In this document: positions 34,511-43,746 of the stretch, in pieces
How positions within the stretch are numbered: the stretch's first letter is position 1
Layout: each line of letters opens with the position of its first letter
Virus record (IMG/VR): IMGVR_UViG_3300047563_000009
Coordinates: 1-53,600 of that record
Strand: one strand, 5' to 3'
DNA: 53,600 nucleotides
Origin: a virus
The notes under the pieces: generated by a model
Told to the model about the DNA's origin: nothing
The model's database searches: none
What the model saw: the letters and a program-made list of their open reading frames with translations, nothing else
Position numbers and translations under genes: made by a program

Positions 34511-34881
34511 TGGCTGGAAACTTAGCTCTTGATTCCAACCACGACATTATTATCGGGCGTGGAGCAACTCGTATTGAGGGTGCTCCACAAGTTGCGCAGT
34601 TGGTTAAATGCCGACTGCTAACTCTGCTTGGTGAATGGAAGCAGGATACAAGTCTTGGCTTGCCGTGGTTTACTGGAATCTTTACCAAAAACGTAAGACC
34701 TTCCGACATACAGGCAGCTCTTGCAAACATCATACGTTCTACTAACGGTGTTCAACAGTTAATTGATATACAAATTACTCCCGATTTTAGAGCACGTATG
34801 CTAACCATTTCATTCGTAGCCATTTCTGACTATGGTGATATTTCGGAATTCGTTGAATGGCAACCATCCAATATGGTGTAA
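34510..34881 (+). CDS. baseplate wedge protein (gp25/gpW-like)
   Basis: Encodes 123 residues with the gp25-like signature: VAQLVKCRLLTLLGEWKQDTSLGLPW (central part) followed by an IQAALANIIRSTNGV helix. These small proteins start the wedge and nucleate the sheath. It overlaps the following gene by 25 bases. Confidence 0.88.
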   Translation: MAGNLALDSNHDIIIGRGATRIEGAPQVAQLVKCRLLTLLGEWKQDTSLGLPWFTGIFTKNVRPSDIQAALANIIRSTNGVQQLIDIQITPDFRARMLTISFVAISDYGDISEFVEWQPSNMV

Positions 34882-36023
34882 CCGATTTAGGATTTGTGCG
34901 TAAACCACTTACCGCAATCCTTGATAGTTTGAATAATAAATTCACTGCTGAATTTGGTTCAAACTTCGATGTAAGTCCTGAGTCGCCAGACGGCCAAGTT
35001 ATCGGTGTAGTAGCTGATGAGATTGACCAATGCTGGAATCAGGCACAACAAGTATTTAACTCGTACCGTCCCGGTGCAGTTAGTGGAGTTGGTTTGGATA
35101 ACGTTTGTGAACTAACTGGCGCAGTTCGTTATGTTAACGAGCACTCAAGAGTGACAGTGGTCTGTGCTGGCACAGCCGGAGCAAGTGTTCCCGCAGGTTC
35201 ACAAGTTGGCGATGGAACTATGACGTTCACGCTTGACACGGATGTTATTCTTCCGGGGGATGTAACTGCTGTTGCGGATTCTGCCGGGGAATATTACATT
35301 GCACCAAACACAGTAACCAGAATAATCACAACTGGCATCCCTGACTGGACTGGTGTCAATAACCCAGATATTGGTACAACTGGTATTAACTATGAACCAG
35401 ACCCATCACTCCGAGCACGTCGTGACAAGACCACATCAATTTCAGGTTCAGCCACAGTCGAAGCAATCTATGCAGCACTCTCTGACCTTAATCTTGATTA
35501 CATTCGTATTCGTGATAATGATACCGGGGCTGCTATTGGCGCTCAGCCAGCGGGCACTGTCTTTGTTGTAGTTGACGGTGGTACCAAGAATGATATTGCT
35601 CGTCGCATTTATAATGCTAAGACTGGTGGTGTTCCAACATTTGGTACTGAGTCAATTGATATTGCAGATAGTAAAGGCTACCCGCACACTATTAAATTCA
35701 GTCGTTCAAGCAACACTGAAATATTTGTCAAGGGTACTTTCAAACGACGAACTGGTTCTAATGTAAGTTCCAATGATGCTGCCGAGTCTTTGCAGGAAGC
35801 AATGATTTCCTACCTGAATTCCCTGCAACCGGGTCAATCTGTTATTTGGTCTGAGCTATTCAAACCACTGATGGATGCAACAATGTATTTGGAAGTGGAT
35901 TCTTTATTCATTGGTCTTGCTGCAAATCCTACCGGGACTGCAACAATTGAACTGGACATTGACAAACGTGCTCATGGCACTGCTGCAAACATTGTCTTTA
36001 CAGATGTAACCGTAGGCCCATAA
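34857..36023 (+). CDS. baseplate wedge protein (gpJ-like)
   Basis: Encodes 388 residues. The N-terminal Phe-Asp-Val-Ser-Pro-Glu-Ser-Pro-Asp-Gly block, the central RARRDKTTSI motif (about 185) and a C-terminal wedge domain match the baseplate J family. It forms the ring arms that hold fibres and change shape at triggering. Confidence 0.9.
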   Translation: MATIQYGVTDLGFVRKPLTAILDSLNNKFTAEFGSNFDVSPESPDGQVIGVVADEIDQCWNQAQQVFNSYRPGAVSGVGLDNVCELTGAVRYVNEHSRVTVVCAGTAGASVPAGSQVGDGTMTFTLDTDVILPGDVTAVADSAGEYYIAPNTVTRIITTGIPDWTGVNNPDIGTTGINYEPDPSLRARRDKTTSISGSATVEAIYAALSDLNLDYIRIRDNDTGAAIGAQPAGTVFVVVDGGTKNDIARRIYNAKTGGVPTFGTESIDIADSKGYPHTIKFSRSSNTEIFVKGTFKRRTGSNVSSNDAAESLQEAMISYLNSLQPGQSVIWSELFKPLMDATMYLEVDSLFIGLAANPTGTATIELDIDKRAHGTAANIVFTDVTVGP

Positions 36024-36031
36024 GGAATCAT

Positions 36032-36673
36032 ATGGCTGGAAAACACGGAACTGATATGCTTCTTTCACAGTATCAACACTCTGTGAACTTGAAGAAGTAT
36101 GTCAACATTTTTGTTTCAGAGTTTGAAGAAATACGTCAAGCTCAAGCTGACTCAATTAAATATCGTTATCTGGCTGATTCCTTCGGCATAATGGTTGATG
36201 ACGTTGCATACCTTGTTGGTGCAAGTCGAATCATTTATGGTGCTGCTGCACTTGGGTATTTTGGTTTCTACGATAACCCAGGTGCTTATCCTGCTGGTGA
36301 CGATAACGACCCAACAAAAGGTGGTGTTCTTCGCTCTGACTCTGATAAAGAGTCTGGAGACTTTGTTCGTACTGACGTCCAGTTGAAGAATGCTATTCGT
36401 GCCCGTATTGTTAAAATTATGGGCAACTGCAATATCGAACAGCTGATTAACTATGTTGAATTAGTGTTGGGACGAACGATTGACCTTGAGATTAAAGAAG
36501 GCAATCAAAAGATAGATTACATTGTGCATGGAACTTTGTCGATTGCTGAGAGAGTTCTTATGGCATACATGCTACCAGACTTTAAACCAGTTGGGATTTC
36601 AATATCTCTTGCAGATAACTCTGGCAACATTGCACTAGTGTATATCGCAAACGTATATCCGCCGGAGGAATAA
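36032..36673 (+). CDS. baseplate/tail protein (DUF2612-like, gpI position)
   Basis: Encodes 213 residues. The N-terminal YQHSVNLKKYVNIFVSE segment and order after gpJ agree with the DUF2612 class, thought to connect the wedge to tail fibres. A C-terminal beta domain follows. The stop shares a base with the fibre start. Confidence 0.75.
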   Translation: MAGKHGTDMLLSQYQHSVNLKKYVNIFVSEFEEIRQAQADSIKYRYLADSFGIMVDDVAYLVGASRIIYGAAALGYFGFYDNPGAYPAGDDNDPTKGGVLRSDSDKESGDFVRTDVQLKNAIRARIVKIMGNCNIEQLINYVELVLGRTIDLEIKEGNQKIDYIVHGTLSIAERVLMAYMLPDFKPVGISISLADNSGNIALVYIANVYPPEE

Positions 36674-37836
36674 TGACTCGTCGTTTACTTTACCCAACGT
36701 ATTGGGCATCTGGCGGTACTGCAACTGACCCAGATTTAGATACAACTGCACCAAGTTTTATTGCTGATAGATATGCCAAAATTGGTTGGGAATCTGAAAA
36801 GCCTCCAGAAGCTTGGCAAAACTTTCTAACTCAGATTTCTGACGAGAAAGTTATTAGCATGATGATTGATGGGTTATTGCAAAAGGATGCAAGCGTAACC
36901 TATCAGGAAGGTGCTTTATACAGAAGTGCAGATAAGTTCTACAGAATTGAAGGTGGTGTTGAGAAGGAAGTGCTTGACCCCAAGCGAGAAGTTTACGAGG
37001 GTTTAGTCGCTTCAATGAAGAAGCTCTATGACGACCACTTAGCTGCCGATAACCCACACCAAGATACAGTGGACACACTGGTCGATAAAAGTTACATCAA
37101 AACAGATGTTGATACAATGTTTGGAAGTCCTACCGACCCCAAAACAATTGTATATCACAAAGCACAAATGGGTGCTGGCGTTCATGGTGAAACTGCAACA
37201 TCAATTGGCTCACTTCCTGCTGCCACTGGTGGTACGTTCACTGGCGATGTAACCTTCTTAAATGAGGCAATCATTCAAGTAACGCCGTCTAAGTACATTC
37301 ACTACAACAAGGCCACAGCACTGTTTGAACTTGTGAATGGAACTATGGCGACGGGTGTGGATGCAAACGGAAATGGTTATATAGTTGGAACTGGTGGTGC
37401 TTCGCTAATGTTATCAGAGGCGAACATTGACCAACTTACAATCGAGTATAACCCATCTTTTGCACTTCCTGTTCCACTATTGAAGGCCAGTTGGAGGTCT
37501 GATTTAAGTGATGCCAATAGTGTTGGCATGTGGACTGTAGATACTCCAAATGCACCTGTGTTTAATGGTGGACTTCAAGTTGATAACAACGCAGCAATAC
37601 TCACATTTGATTCGTTCAATATTCCTGTAACTGTGCAAGTGCTTGTAAAGGAAGCAGACGGAACAAACAAATCCTACGTTGCAGATTTTACAACTTGGAC
37701 AAATGTGTCTAACACAAACAATCTTCAAACTATGGTTGCTGTTGCAATGAAGGGAACTAATCCAAAATACTTCCGTGAATATATTGTCTATCCACAATTG
37801 ACCGCACGTCAGAAAACAATGTTGGTAACTTCATAA
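36673..37836 (+). CDS. tail fibre protein A
   Basis: Encodes 387 residues. The N-terminus is probably an attachment domain. A DNPHQDT motif (about 120) and a GGTFTGDVTF repeat (about 187) are phage-fibre hallmarks and recur in the next gene. The C-terminal beta-rich region (about 260-387) could be a ligand-binding head. The two fibres probably associate at the baseplate rim. Confidence 0.8.
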   Translation: MTRRLLYPTYWASGGTATDPDLDTTAPSFIADRYAKIGWESEKPPEAWQNFLTQISDEKVISMMIDGLLQKDASVTYQEGALYRSADKFYRIEGGVEKEVLDPKREVYEGLVASMKKLYDDHLAADNPHQDTVDTLVDKSYIKTDVDTMFGSPTDPKTIVYHKAQMGAGVHGETATSIGSLPAATGGTFTGDVTFLNEAIIQVTPSKYIHYNKATALFELVNGTMATGVDANGNGYIVGTGGASLMLSEANIDQLTIEYNPSFALPVPLLKASWRSDLSDANSVGMWTVDTPNAPVFNGGLQVDNNAAILTFDSFNIPVTVQVLVKEADGTNKSYVADFTTWTNVSNTNNLQTMVAVAMKGTNPKYFREYIVYPQLTARQKTMLVTS

Positions 37837-39236
37837 TGTTAAGACCAAAGCTCAATCGTATTTGGGCATCTACAAGTGCGGTTACTAGACGTGACCCCGG
37901 TGATGCCAAGTACATCCAAGGTTGGATTTCTGAGATTCCAACCTATCAGGTTTTAAACTACCTGCAATATAAAATTGATACTACGCTTCTGGCACTGGCC
38001 GAACGTGGTGTCTTTGAGTGGGGCAATGATGTTCAATACGGACTCAACTCACTAGTTTGGGACGAAACTAACAAGACGATTTATATCTCAACCGTTGGTT
38101 CTCCAGATAAAACTAAAGCTCCGTCAGCAAACCCAACTCAGTGGGTTGCAAGTTCGATTCAGGTTTCTCGTGCAAGTTATGATTCTGTCGTGGCAAACAT
38201 CAATGCACACATTGCAGATATCACTGGCAACCCGCACAAGCTAACTGCTGGCAGATTGAATGCCTACAACAAAGCTGAGATTGACAACATTGTTGCTCAG
38301 TATCGCGCACTTGTTAAAACTCACGTTGATGACAAGGATAACCCACATGATGTCACTGCCCTTAGTGCTGGTGCTGTCCCTGCAACCGGAGGAACTTACT
38401 CTGGTGATGTAATCTTTAATGCTGGTGTGTGGTTTGATTCTGGTAAAGTGAATGGTCTAGTAAAGACTGGTGGTATTTATCTAAAGAATGGCAATGGTCA
38501 GATTGGTATTTCTGATGCTGGTGTTGCACAAGTTGGTAAAACTGGTGCGCTATCTCCAATTGTTTCGGAAGCCTCTTTCCCAAATCTTAAAGCTGCACAA
38601 GAGCCAGACTATACTGTACCACTCCCAATCCATGCACAAACTTTGGTTGGCGACATAAACACCTACACAGGCATGTCTTGTGCAGTGTCCAATATTGACC
38701 CAGATTTTATTGCGTCTCTTGGGTATGTATTGGGTGCAGCAAACTTGACGAACAATTCTTTCAGTATGCGTGGTGATGTTGAGTTTACAAATGCTTCTGG
38801 AACCACTATTGCTATTGACTTCTATGAAGGCTCTGGTCGAAATACTGACACTAAAGATTCTTTAATTGTTGGAATAAACACTCCAACGAATAACGTAACG
38901 GTGTTGGCTACGGCAGACGGAAAAGTTCGTGCTCAACGAATGTTGAATGTTTCTGGAAGTGCTGTATATGAAGGAACATCTAACTTTGCCCTGCCTTCAC
39001 AAATTGGTGTGTGGAGAAGATTGGTTGGTGTGTTCAATGGCAACACTGTGAAACTGTTTGTTGATGGTGTGTTGGTTGGTTCTAACACTACTGCAACTGC
39101 CACAAGTACCTCAAACAATGGTGCCCCATATGTAACTGCACTGAACCGGGCAGCAAATGAGGCAAGAACTTGGCGAGTTAGGAATTTCCGTATTTGGAAC
39201 TTGGAACTCACTGACAAACAAGTCTCAACTTTATAA
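37836..39236 (+). CDS. tail fibre protein B with LamG-like C-terminus
   Basis: Encodes 466 residues. It shares DNPHDVT (about 168) and GGTYSGDVIF (about 188) with fibre A, so the two are paralogous in their shafts. The C-terminal 190 residues look like a concanavalin/LamG carbohydrate-binding fold (WRRLVGVFNGNTVKLFVDGVL, then RNFRIWNLELTD). It is a candidate receptor-binding protein. Confidence 0.8.
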   Translation: MLRPKLNRIWASTSAVTRRDPGDAKYIQGWISEIPTYQVLNYLQYKIDTTLLALAERGVFEWGNDVQYGLNSLVWDETNKTIYISTVGSPDKTKAPSANPTQWVASSIQVSRASYDSVVANINAHIADITGNPHKLTAGRLNAYNKAEIDNIVAQYRALVKTHVDDKDNPHDVTALSAGAVPATGGTYSGDVIFNAGVWFDSGKVNGLVKTGGIYLKNGNGQIGISDAGVAQVGKTGALSPIVSEASFPNLKAAQEPDYTVPLPIHAQTLVGDINTYTGMSCAVSNIDPDFIASLGYVLGAANLTNNSFSMRGDVEFTNASGTTIAIDFYEGSGRNTDTKDSLIVGINTPTNNVTVLATADGKVRAQRMLNVSGSAVYEGTSNFALPSQIGVWRRLVGVFNGNTVKLFVDGVLVGSNTTATATSTSNNGAPYVTALNRAANEARTWRVRNFRIWNLELTDKQVSTL

Positions 39237-39245
39237 GGAATTATA

Positions 39246-39983
39246 ATGGCAAGAGGGTATTCTCTTGGTGCACTCACTCGGGATTTGTATAACTTAATTT
39301 ATCCAGTCGGTATTTGTATCGACTTTGATAATAATACAAACCCTAACAACACGTTTGCTGGAACTACGTGGGTGCAGATTACCGACGGATGCAACGTTCG
39401 TACTGCAACATCTTCAACTGTGGGTACTGCTCCTGGCAATATTAGTGCAACTGGTGGTTCAGATACTGTAACCATTGGTGCTGCAAACATGCCGGTGCAC
39501 AACCATACATTTGGTGCGACAAGTTCGAGTGTTGACCTTGGAACTAAAACTGTTTCAACATTTGACCATGGTACTAAAACTACCTCTCAATTTGATTATG
39601 GAACTAAGGGAACCACTGGCACAGATTTGGGGACGAAGACCACATCAGGTAGTGGCAGTCACAGACACCAAACTGGTGTTGAAGGTTCACTAAATGGTGG
39701 TGGTGGTCATACAACAGTTCCAGAAGTTCCGGGTGCTGGTACGAAAACTTACACAGATACTGTTGGTAACCATACTCACACAGTTGTAATGGGTTCGCAC
39801 TCACACAACGTTGCAATTGGTGCACACACTCATACAGTTGGTATTGGAACTCACAACCACACTGTTGTAATGGGTGCACACACTCACACAGTCAATGGAA
39901 CAACTGGCAATGCTGGTGGTACTACTGCACTTAACGTAACTAACAAAGTTCACTACTATGCTCGCTGGAAACGCACTGCATAA
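39246..39983 (+). CDS. His-x-His-rich tail fibre tip protein
   Basis: Encodes 245 residues. The N-terminal YPVG...NPNNTFAGTTW block is a recurrent phage fibre/collar motif. The rest contains tandem degenerate repeats with His-x-His pairs (HNH, HRH, HTH, HSH, HTH, HNH, HTH) about every 12-16 residues in the C-terminal half. In T4 gp37, such pairs bind iron along a trimeric needle. This suggests a metal-stabilised needle tip that contacts the receptor. The Gly/Thr repeats could vary by recombination. Confidence 0.82.
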   Translation: MARGYSLGALTRDLYNLIYPVGICIDFDNNTNPNNTFAGTTWVQITDGCNVRTATSSTVGTAPGNISATGGSDTVTIGAANMPVHNHTFGATSSSVDLGTKTVSTFDHGTKTTSQFDYGTKGTTGTDLGTKTTSGSGSHRHQTGVEGSLNGGGGHTTVPEVPGAGTKTYTDTVGNHTHTVVMGSHSHNVAIGAHTHTVGIGTHNHTVVMGAHTHTVNGTTGNAGGTTALNVTNKVHYYARWKRTA

Positions 39984-40336
39984 TGGATAAACAAATGGAC
40001 CGACAAACACTTCAAATGGTTTGGGAGTACATGCATCAATATGGAGTTCTTCATGGACTCCTTGCAGGATTAACAGCCTTAATCCGTGGTGCATATGAAA
40101 GTGAAGGACTTTGGAAAGCCATTCTTGATGCACTGTTGTGTAGCTTGATTGGAGTGTTTGCTTTTCAGATTGCTGGAACTTACGATGCGTTCACAACGAA
40201 CGTAACTATGCAGCTAGTTCTTGCTATGGCTATTGGTGTTGTTGGTGCAAACCTAATCATCACCACTGTACGCGATAGTTTCTCTGCTGCTATTAAACAA
40301 CTTAATCCGCTAAATTGGTTTAAGAAGGCCAAATGA
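39983..40336 (+). CDS. holin
   Basis: Encodes 117 residues with about three hydrophobic segments (about 22-35, 50-68, 76-98) and a Lys-rich C-terminus. The GLLAGLTALIRGAYES pattern resembles the lambda-family phage holins. It would form inner-membrane holes at lysis time. It is coupled to the fibre tip gene and followed by a hydrolase gene. Confidence 0.82.
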   Translation: MDKQMDRQTLQMVWEYMHQYGVLHGLLAGLTALIRGAYESEGLWKAILDALLCSLIGVFAFQIAGTYDAFTTNVTMQLVLAMAIGVVGANLIITTVRDSFSAAIKQLNPLNWFKKAK

Positions 40337-40348
40337 TAAGGATGCCCA

Positions 40349-40909
40349 ATGGTAACATTGAAGGCACTTGCATTAGGTTTAGCACTATTTTCGAACAATG
40401 CTCTGGCTTCGGCTGGAGCTTTCGAAACCCCGTTAATCCAATATGCAAGTCAAGCTTACTTAGATGGAAGTCTCAAACTTACTTCTTCACAACGGAAAGA
40501 GCTAGACTGTTTATCTAAAGTAATATGGTATGAATCTCGTGGAGAGAGCAAACGTGGAAAGATTCTTGTAGCTAATGTCGTTCAAAATCGAACAACATAT
40601 GGAAAGCCATTCGCTACAACCGTTTGTGATGTTGTCTATCAACGCAATCAGTTTGCATGGACACGAGATGCGAAGAAGAAGAATGCAAAGTTTAAGAGTG
40701 TTGCAAAGAAGCACCTCGAAACTGAGAACAAGCAGGTGATGGATACTATTTCTATTGCTATGAAGATTGTTTTATTTAACCCAACTCCAATCACCAAGGC
40801 AACTCACTTCTGTTCTAAAGGTGAGAGGTGTGCATTTGGTAATGTGAAACGGTTGGGCAAGGTTGGCAATCACACTTTCTTTGAATATTTGGGAAACAAA
40901 TCATCATGA
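40349..40909 (+). CDS. SleB-like cell wall hydrolase, secreted
   Basis: Encodes 186 residues. The N-terminal signal peptide (about 1-21) has an Ala-x-Ala-like cut site. The core has IWYESRGES (about 60-68; Glu is the likely catalytic acid), followed by ANVVQNR and QFAW motifs of the SleB/Hydrolase_2 family, and a C-terminal THFCSKG. It cleaves peptidoglycan, probably as a transglycosylase. Secretion by the signal peptide would make it holin-independent to some extent. A second, cytoplasmic endolysin is encoded at 51903. Confidence 0.87.
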   Translation: MVTLKALALGLALFSNNALASAGAFETPLIQYASQAYLDGSLKLTSSQRKELDCLSKVIWYESRGESKRGKILVANVVQNRTTYGKPFATTVCDVVYQRNQFAWTRDAKKKNAKFKSVAKKHLETENKQVMDTISIAMKIVLFNPTPITKATHFCSKGERCAFGNVKRLGKVGNHTFFEYLGNKSS

Positions 40910-41040
40910 CCACATCAAGATTTACATACTGGTTTCGGGTTGGTGGCAAATGGAAAATGACTCATAGTCTCGAGAAAGCTAAAATGCTGGAGAGACAAGG
41001 GTTCACCATTGTTGCTGGAAATAAGCCGGGTAAGTTGTAG
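40906..41040 (+). CDS. very small hypothetical protein
   Basis: Encodes 44 residues, basic, starting in an ATGA overlap with the hydrolase stop and therefore translated with it. Sequence pattern: FTYWFRVGGKWKMTHSLEKA. No membrane segment. Could be a lysis regulator, but unproven. Confidence 0.6.
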   Translation: MTTSRFTYWFRVGGKWKMTHSLEKAKMLERQGFTIVAGNKPGKL

Positions 41041-41057
41041 ATATAAGGAAATGTTTA

Positions 41058-41237
41058 ATGAGCGGCAAACCTCCTATTAAAGTTGTCAGGGATGATGCAT
41101 TGGCAAGGTTCAGATTAGACACAACATGGAAAGATGTAGATGTTGGTAACTCTATAAAGTGGTACCATGTTGCTTCTATAATCTTAATCACACTGGCACT
41201 ACCACTGATGCCAATATTATTTAAATATTTTTGTTAG
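41058..41237 (+). CDS. small single-pass membrane protein
   Basis: Encodes 59 residues. A basic N-terminal half is followed by one transmembrane helix (about 38-57, SIILITLALPLMPILF). AAGGAA lies before the ATG. It closes the lysis cassette and might be an antiholin or pinholin-like regulator, by position and topology only. Confidence 0.65.
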   Translation: MSGKPPIKVVRDDALARFRLDTTWKDVDVGNSIKWYHVASIILITLALPLMPILFKYFC

Positions 41238-41255
41238 TAAGTTGCGAGAAATGGG

Positions 41256-41284
41256 TGTATTCCGTTAGGAATGCAGTCATTTTA
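41256..41284 (+). terminator. weak terminator after lysis cassette
   Basis: Eight-base-pair stem TGTATTCC/GGAATGCA with loop GTTA, followed by GTCATTTT. Only a short T run, so moderate. Confidence 0.45.
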
Positions 41285-41333
41285 AGCATGAAAATAACAA
41301 TAATTCCCTATAAAATAAGTCAAAAATTAGCTA

Positions 41334-41350
41334 AATATTGCTACAATATT
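41334..41350. repeat. palindrome AATATTG-n3-CAATATT
   Basis: A 17-bp interrupted palindrome related to the array of ATATTGTnACAATAT elements downstream of the RNA polymerase gene. It is the only copy upstream of that gene. Possible operator. Confidence 0.55.
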
Positions 41351-41390
41351 GGCTTATTCTAAAGGGAAATTAACAGGATTTATGCTGAAA

Positions 41391-41440
41391 TGGTCGGTCA
41401 ATTGTGGTTATAGAGTGGAACTGCTTGGTCGGTCAATTGT
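41391..41440. repeat. 15-bp direct repeat TGGTCGGTCAATTGT
   Basis: Exact copies at 41391-41405 and 41426-41440, with starts 35 bases apart. Each contains CAATTG. It could bind a regulator or initiator. It lies upstream of the RNA polymerase gene and beside a T-rich tract. Confidence 0.75.
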
Positions 41441-41686
41441 TCGAAATTACGGTGGGTTCGAGTTAAACTATGCTACGAAATTAGGTGTCGTATAACAATT
41501 CAATTTTTATAATTTTTTTTATTTCAGGCAAGCGAGGAGGGAGTGTCCAACGTCCTATCGGACTTAAATACGGTCCCTACTCCAACTTTTTCTACGCCTA
41601 TCGGCTTAATACCAAACCAAGTTAGGCGCTACGCTAATGAGTCAAGGTCAAGGGAATGACGTGTGATAGGTAGTATACAGTCTGAG

Positions 41687-41703
41687 ACATTAGTTGGATG
41701 TGA
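41687..41703 (+). promoter_or_regulatory. putative phage promoter, variant copy upstream of RNA polymerase
   Basis: ACATTAGTTGGATGTGA differs from the consensus at two positions. It would allow the RNA polymerase to drive its own gene, perhaps at reduced strength. Confidence 0.5.
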
Positions 41704-41768
41704 TTGTGAGAAGGCTACGCCAACTTAATCCGTTTCATAAACTATCTCACAACTAATTGGAGCTTATC

Positions 41769-43733
41769 ATGACTATCACTACTCAGACTATGAAATCCGT
41801 TGTTCCTTCAATCGCTGCGTTAGTATTCCGTGCCAAAGAGAAACAGTCTTATCTTGAGCCACAGACTTGTGCACTGGCTGCGTTAGCCATGTTCCACATG
41901 ATGACGTCTTTCGTTCGTGATGACGTTGTACCAGCCATGTCGATGGTTGCACTTGCTGACTCTTCTATCCATCGTGCTAACTCTAGCAACAACGATATGA
42001 AGCAATATCACTACATCGATGGTGGCGTTAAGCTGATTGGTTTGGCTAAGCACTTTGGTTTCATCACCATGAACGAAGACAAGTCATTCCAGATGACAGA
42101 TGCATGGGTTGAACTTGTTACTACCAAAGACACTAGCATTCCATTCACTGTTCGTGTCACTGATGAGAATCGTCGTAAGCCATTTGTTAAAGGTGGCAAG
42201 GTTAAGCCTTCCAAGTTGCTCAAGTCTACAATTGAGTTCTTGCAGGACACTGAGTATCACGTTGACGCTTCAATGGTTGCAGTCATCAAGAAGGTGCTTG
42301 AACTCAAGCGTTTCAATGGTGAGCAGATGCCACTGGCAATTAAGCAAGAGGAACATGTTTGGAACAATGCTGTAGCAATGGCACTTCAAGATGTCCTGTT
42401 CTCTGATTACTTTGCTGACAATCGTGGTCGTTTGTATCACGTTGCTTGTGCTGGTCCAAATCCACAATCGAGTGACTTTGCTCGTTGCTTGTATTCTCAC
42501 AATGTTGAGAACTTTGTCAACAAGCTGAACGAAGATGGTTCAACTACCGAAGCATACAACATGTTCATTGCTGAACTTGATGATATCGCTGGTGGATATT
42601 GGAACAAGGCTTCCACTCTTACACGAGTAGCTCAAAACCCAGCAGGCTGGCTTTCTCGCATTCTTTCAATGAGCAAAGATGGTGTTGAGATTGAGGGTGA
42701 AATTGTCAAAGCTCCTAAGAAGCCATTCACCTATGTACGTCTGGCTCTGGATTGGTTCCAGTTTGAAACAACTGGTGCATGTGATTCTCGTGTAGGATTT
42801 GGCTTAGATGCTAAATGTTCTGGTACTCAGTATTTAGCATTCATTGCTGGCAATATGGAAATGGCTCGTGCAACTGGTCTGGTTGACAGTGAAACTAAAG
42901 CATCTGACCCATATCAGTTATCTCTGGTAGAGTTGATGAAACTGTTATCTAAATCATCAATGAATCCATCTAATGAGATTAAGGATGCATACCTCAACCC
43001 TAAAGCAGGTCGTAACTTTATCAAGACTCCATACATGGCAGTACAGTATGGTGGTGGTGTTGGTGCTTTAACTGGTAACAAAGACTTCTGTGATTATGTT
43101 GTCAACAATCTGGAAGTTGATATTGCCAAGCTGGCAGACTTTGCTGAACTTTGTGTTGATGCTGTACATGCTGCACTTGGTGAAAAGATTAACCTATTCA
43201 TCAACCAAACTATGGCTGCTGTGAAAGCTAAGTGTGATGCTCTTGCTAAACCTTACTTCACATACAAGCACACTGATGGTCTTACTGTTCTTAAACCTTG
43301 CTTCCCATCACGTGACATTTGTGAAGCATTCAGCATTCGTGTTGATTCACAAACTCGTGTTATCTTTGGTCAGCAAGTTGACAACAAACCTTGGACTATT
43401 CGTGAGAGCAATCCAACTCCTGAGGAATTCGTTCGCACCTTCGTTGTTAACTACATTCAGGGTATTGATGCATTGGTAGCACGTACTGTTGCCAAATATG
43501 CTAAAGCTGCTGGATTACGTGGATTCACTTCTATTCATGACTGTTTCCGTTGCTGCTTGGCAGATGCTCCTAAGATGATGGAAGTTATTCGTTTAGCTTA
43601 CATCGAAGTATTTGTTACCAACAATCAGTTCGAATCACTTAGCAAACAACTTGGTGGCATTAACATGTTCCACGAGAATATCGTAACAGAAGAATTGCTC
43701 AACTCTGAGCATGCATATTACTTCTGCCAGTGA
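41769..43733 (+). CDS. single-subunit DNA-dependent RNA polymerase (T7-like, compact)
   Basis: Encodes 654 residues from the ATG at 41769, with GGAG eight bases upstream; the TTG at 41757 is part of the ribosome site. Catalytic blocks in T7 order: DNRGRLYH (D217; T7 DWRGR), motif A DAKCSG (D347; T7 D537), motif B with K419 and Y427 at the same 8-residue spacing as T7 K631/Y639, and motif C IHDCF (D591; T7 D812). It is about 230 residues shorter than T7 polymerase, nearly all missing before the DNRGR block, so the N-terminal domain is reduced. It should transcribe middle and late genes from its own promoters. Confidence 0.95.
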   Translation: MTITTQTMKSVVPSIAALVFRAKEKQSYLEPQTCALAALAMFHMMTSFVRDDVVPAMSMVALADSSIHRANSSNNDMKQYHYIDGGVKLIGLAKHFGFITMNEDKSFQMTDAWVELVTTKDTSIPFTVRVTDENRRKPFVKGGKVKPSKLLKSTIEFLQDTEYHVDASMVAVIKKVLELKRFNGEQMPLAIKQEEHVWNNAVAMALQDVLFSDYFADNRGRLYHVACAGPNPQSSDFARCLYSHNVENFVNKLNEDGSTTEAYNMFIAELDDIAGGYWNKASTLTRVAQNPAGWLSRILSMSKDGVEIEGEIVKAPKKPFTYVRLALDWFQFETTGACDSRVGFGLDAKCSGTQYLAFIAGNMEMARATGLVDSETKASDPYQLSLVELMKLLSKSSMNPSNEIKDAYLNPKAGRNFIKTPYMAVQYGGGVGALTGNKDFCDYVVNNLEVDIAKLADFAELCVDAVHAALGEKINLFINQTMAAVKAKCDALAKPYFTYKHTDGLTVLKPCFPSRDICEAFSIRVDSQTRVIFGQQVDNKPWTIRESNPTPEEFVRTFVVNYIQGIDALVARTVAKYAKAAGLRGFTSIHDCFRCCLADAPKMMEVIRLAYIEVFVTNNQFESLSKQLGGINMFHENIVTEELLNSEHAYYFCQ

Positions 43734-43746
43734 GTTATAAGAATAT

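Larger units (their letters stand above)
41238..41768 (+). other. noncoding control region upstream of RNA polymerase gene
   Basis: About 530 bases without a gene. It holds a hairpin TGTATTCC/GGAATGCA (41256-41275), a copy of the interrupted palindrome AATATTG-n3-CAATATT (41334-41350), a 15-bp direct repeat (41391 and 41426), a T-rich tract (41499-41525), G+C hairpins GTCC/GGAC and GCC/GGC, and a promoter-like motif at 41687. It probably contains host-polymerase promoters for the early phase and could include a replication origin. Confidence 0.55.

Noticed and set aside
41757-41768. TTG starts directly upstream of ATG for several genes (896, 41757, 46797, 51357)
   Set aside because: In each, the TTG is part of or next to TTGGAG/TTGGAA ribosome-site sequence or lies in the upstream gene, and a normal ATG follows.
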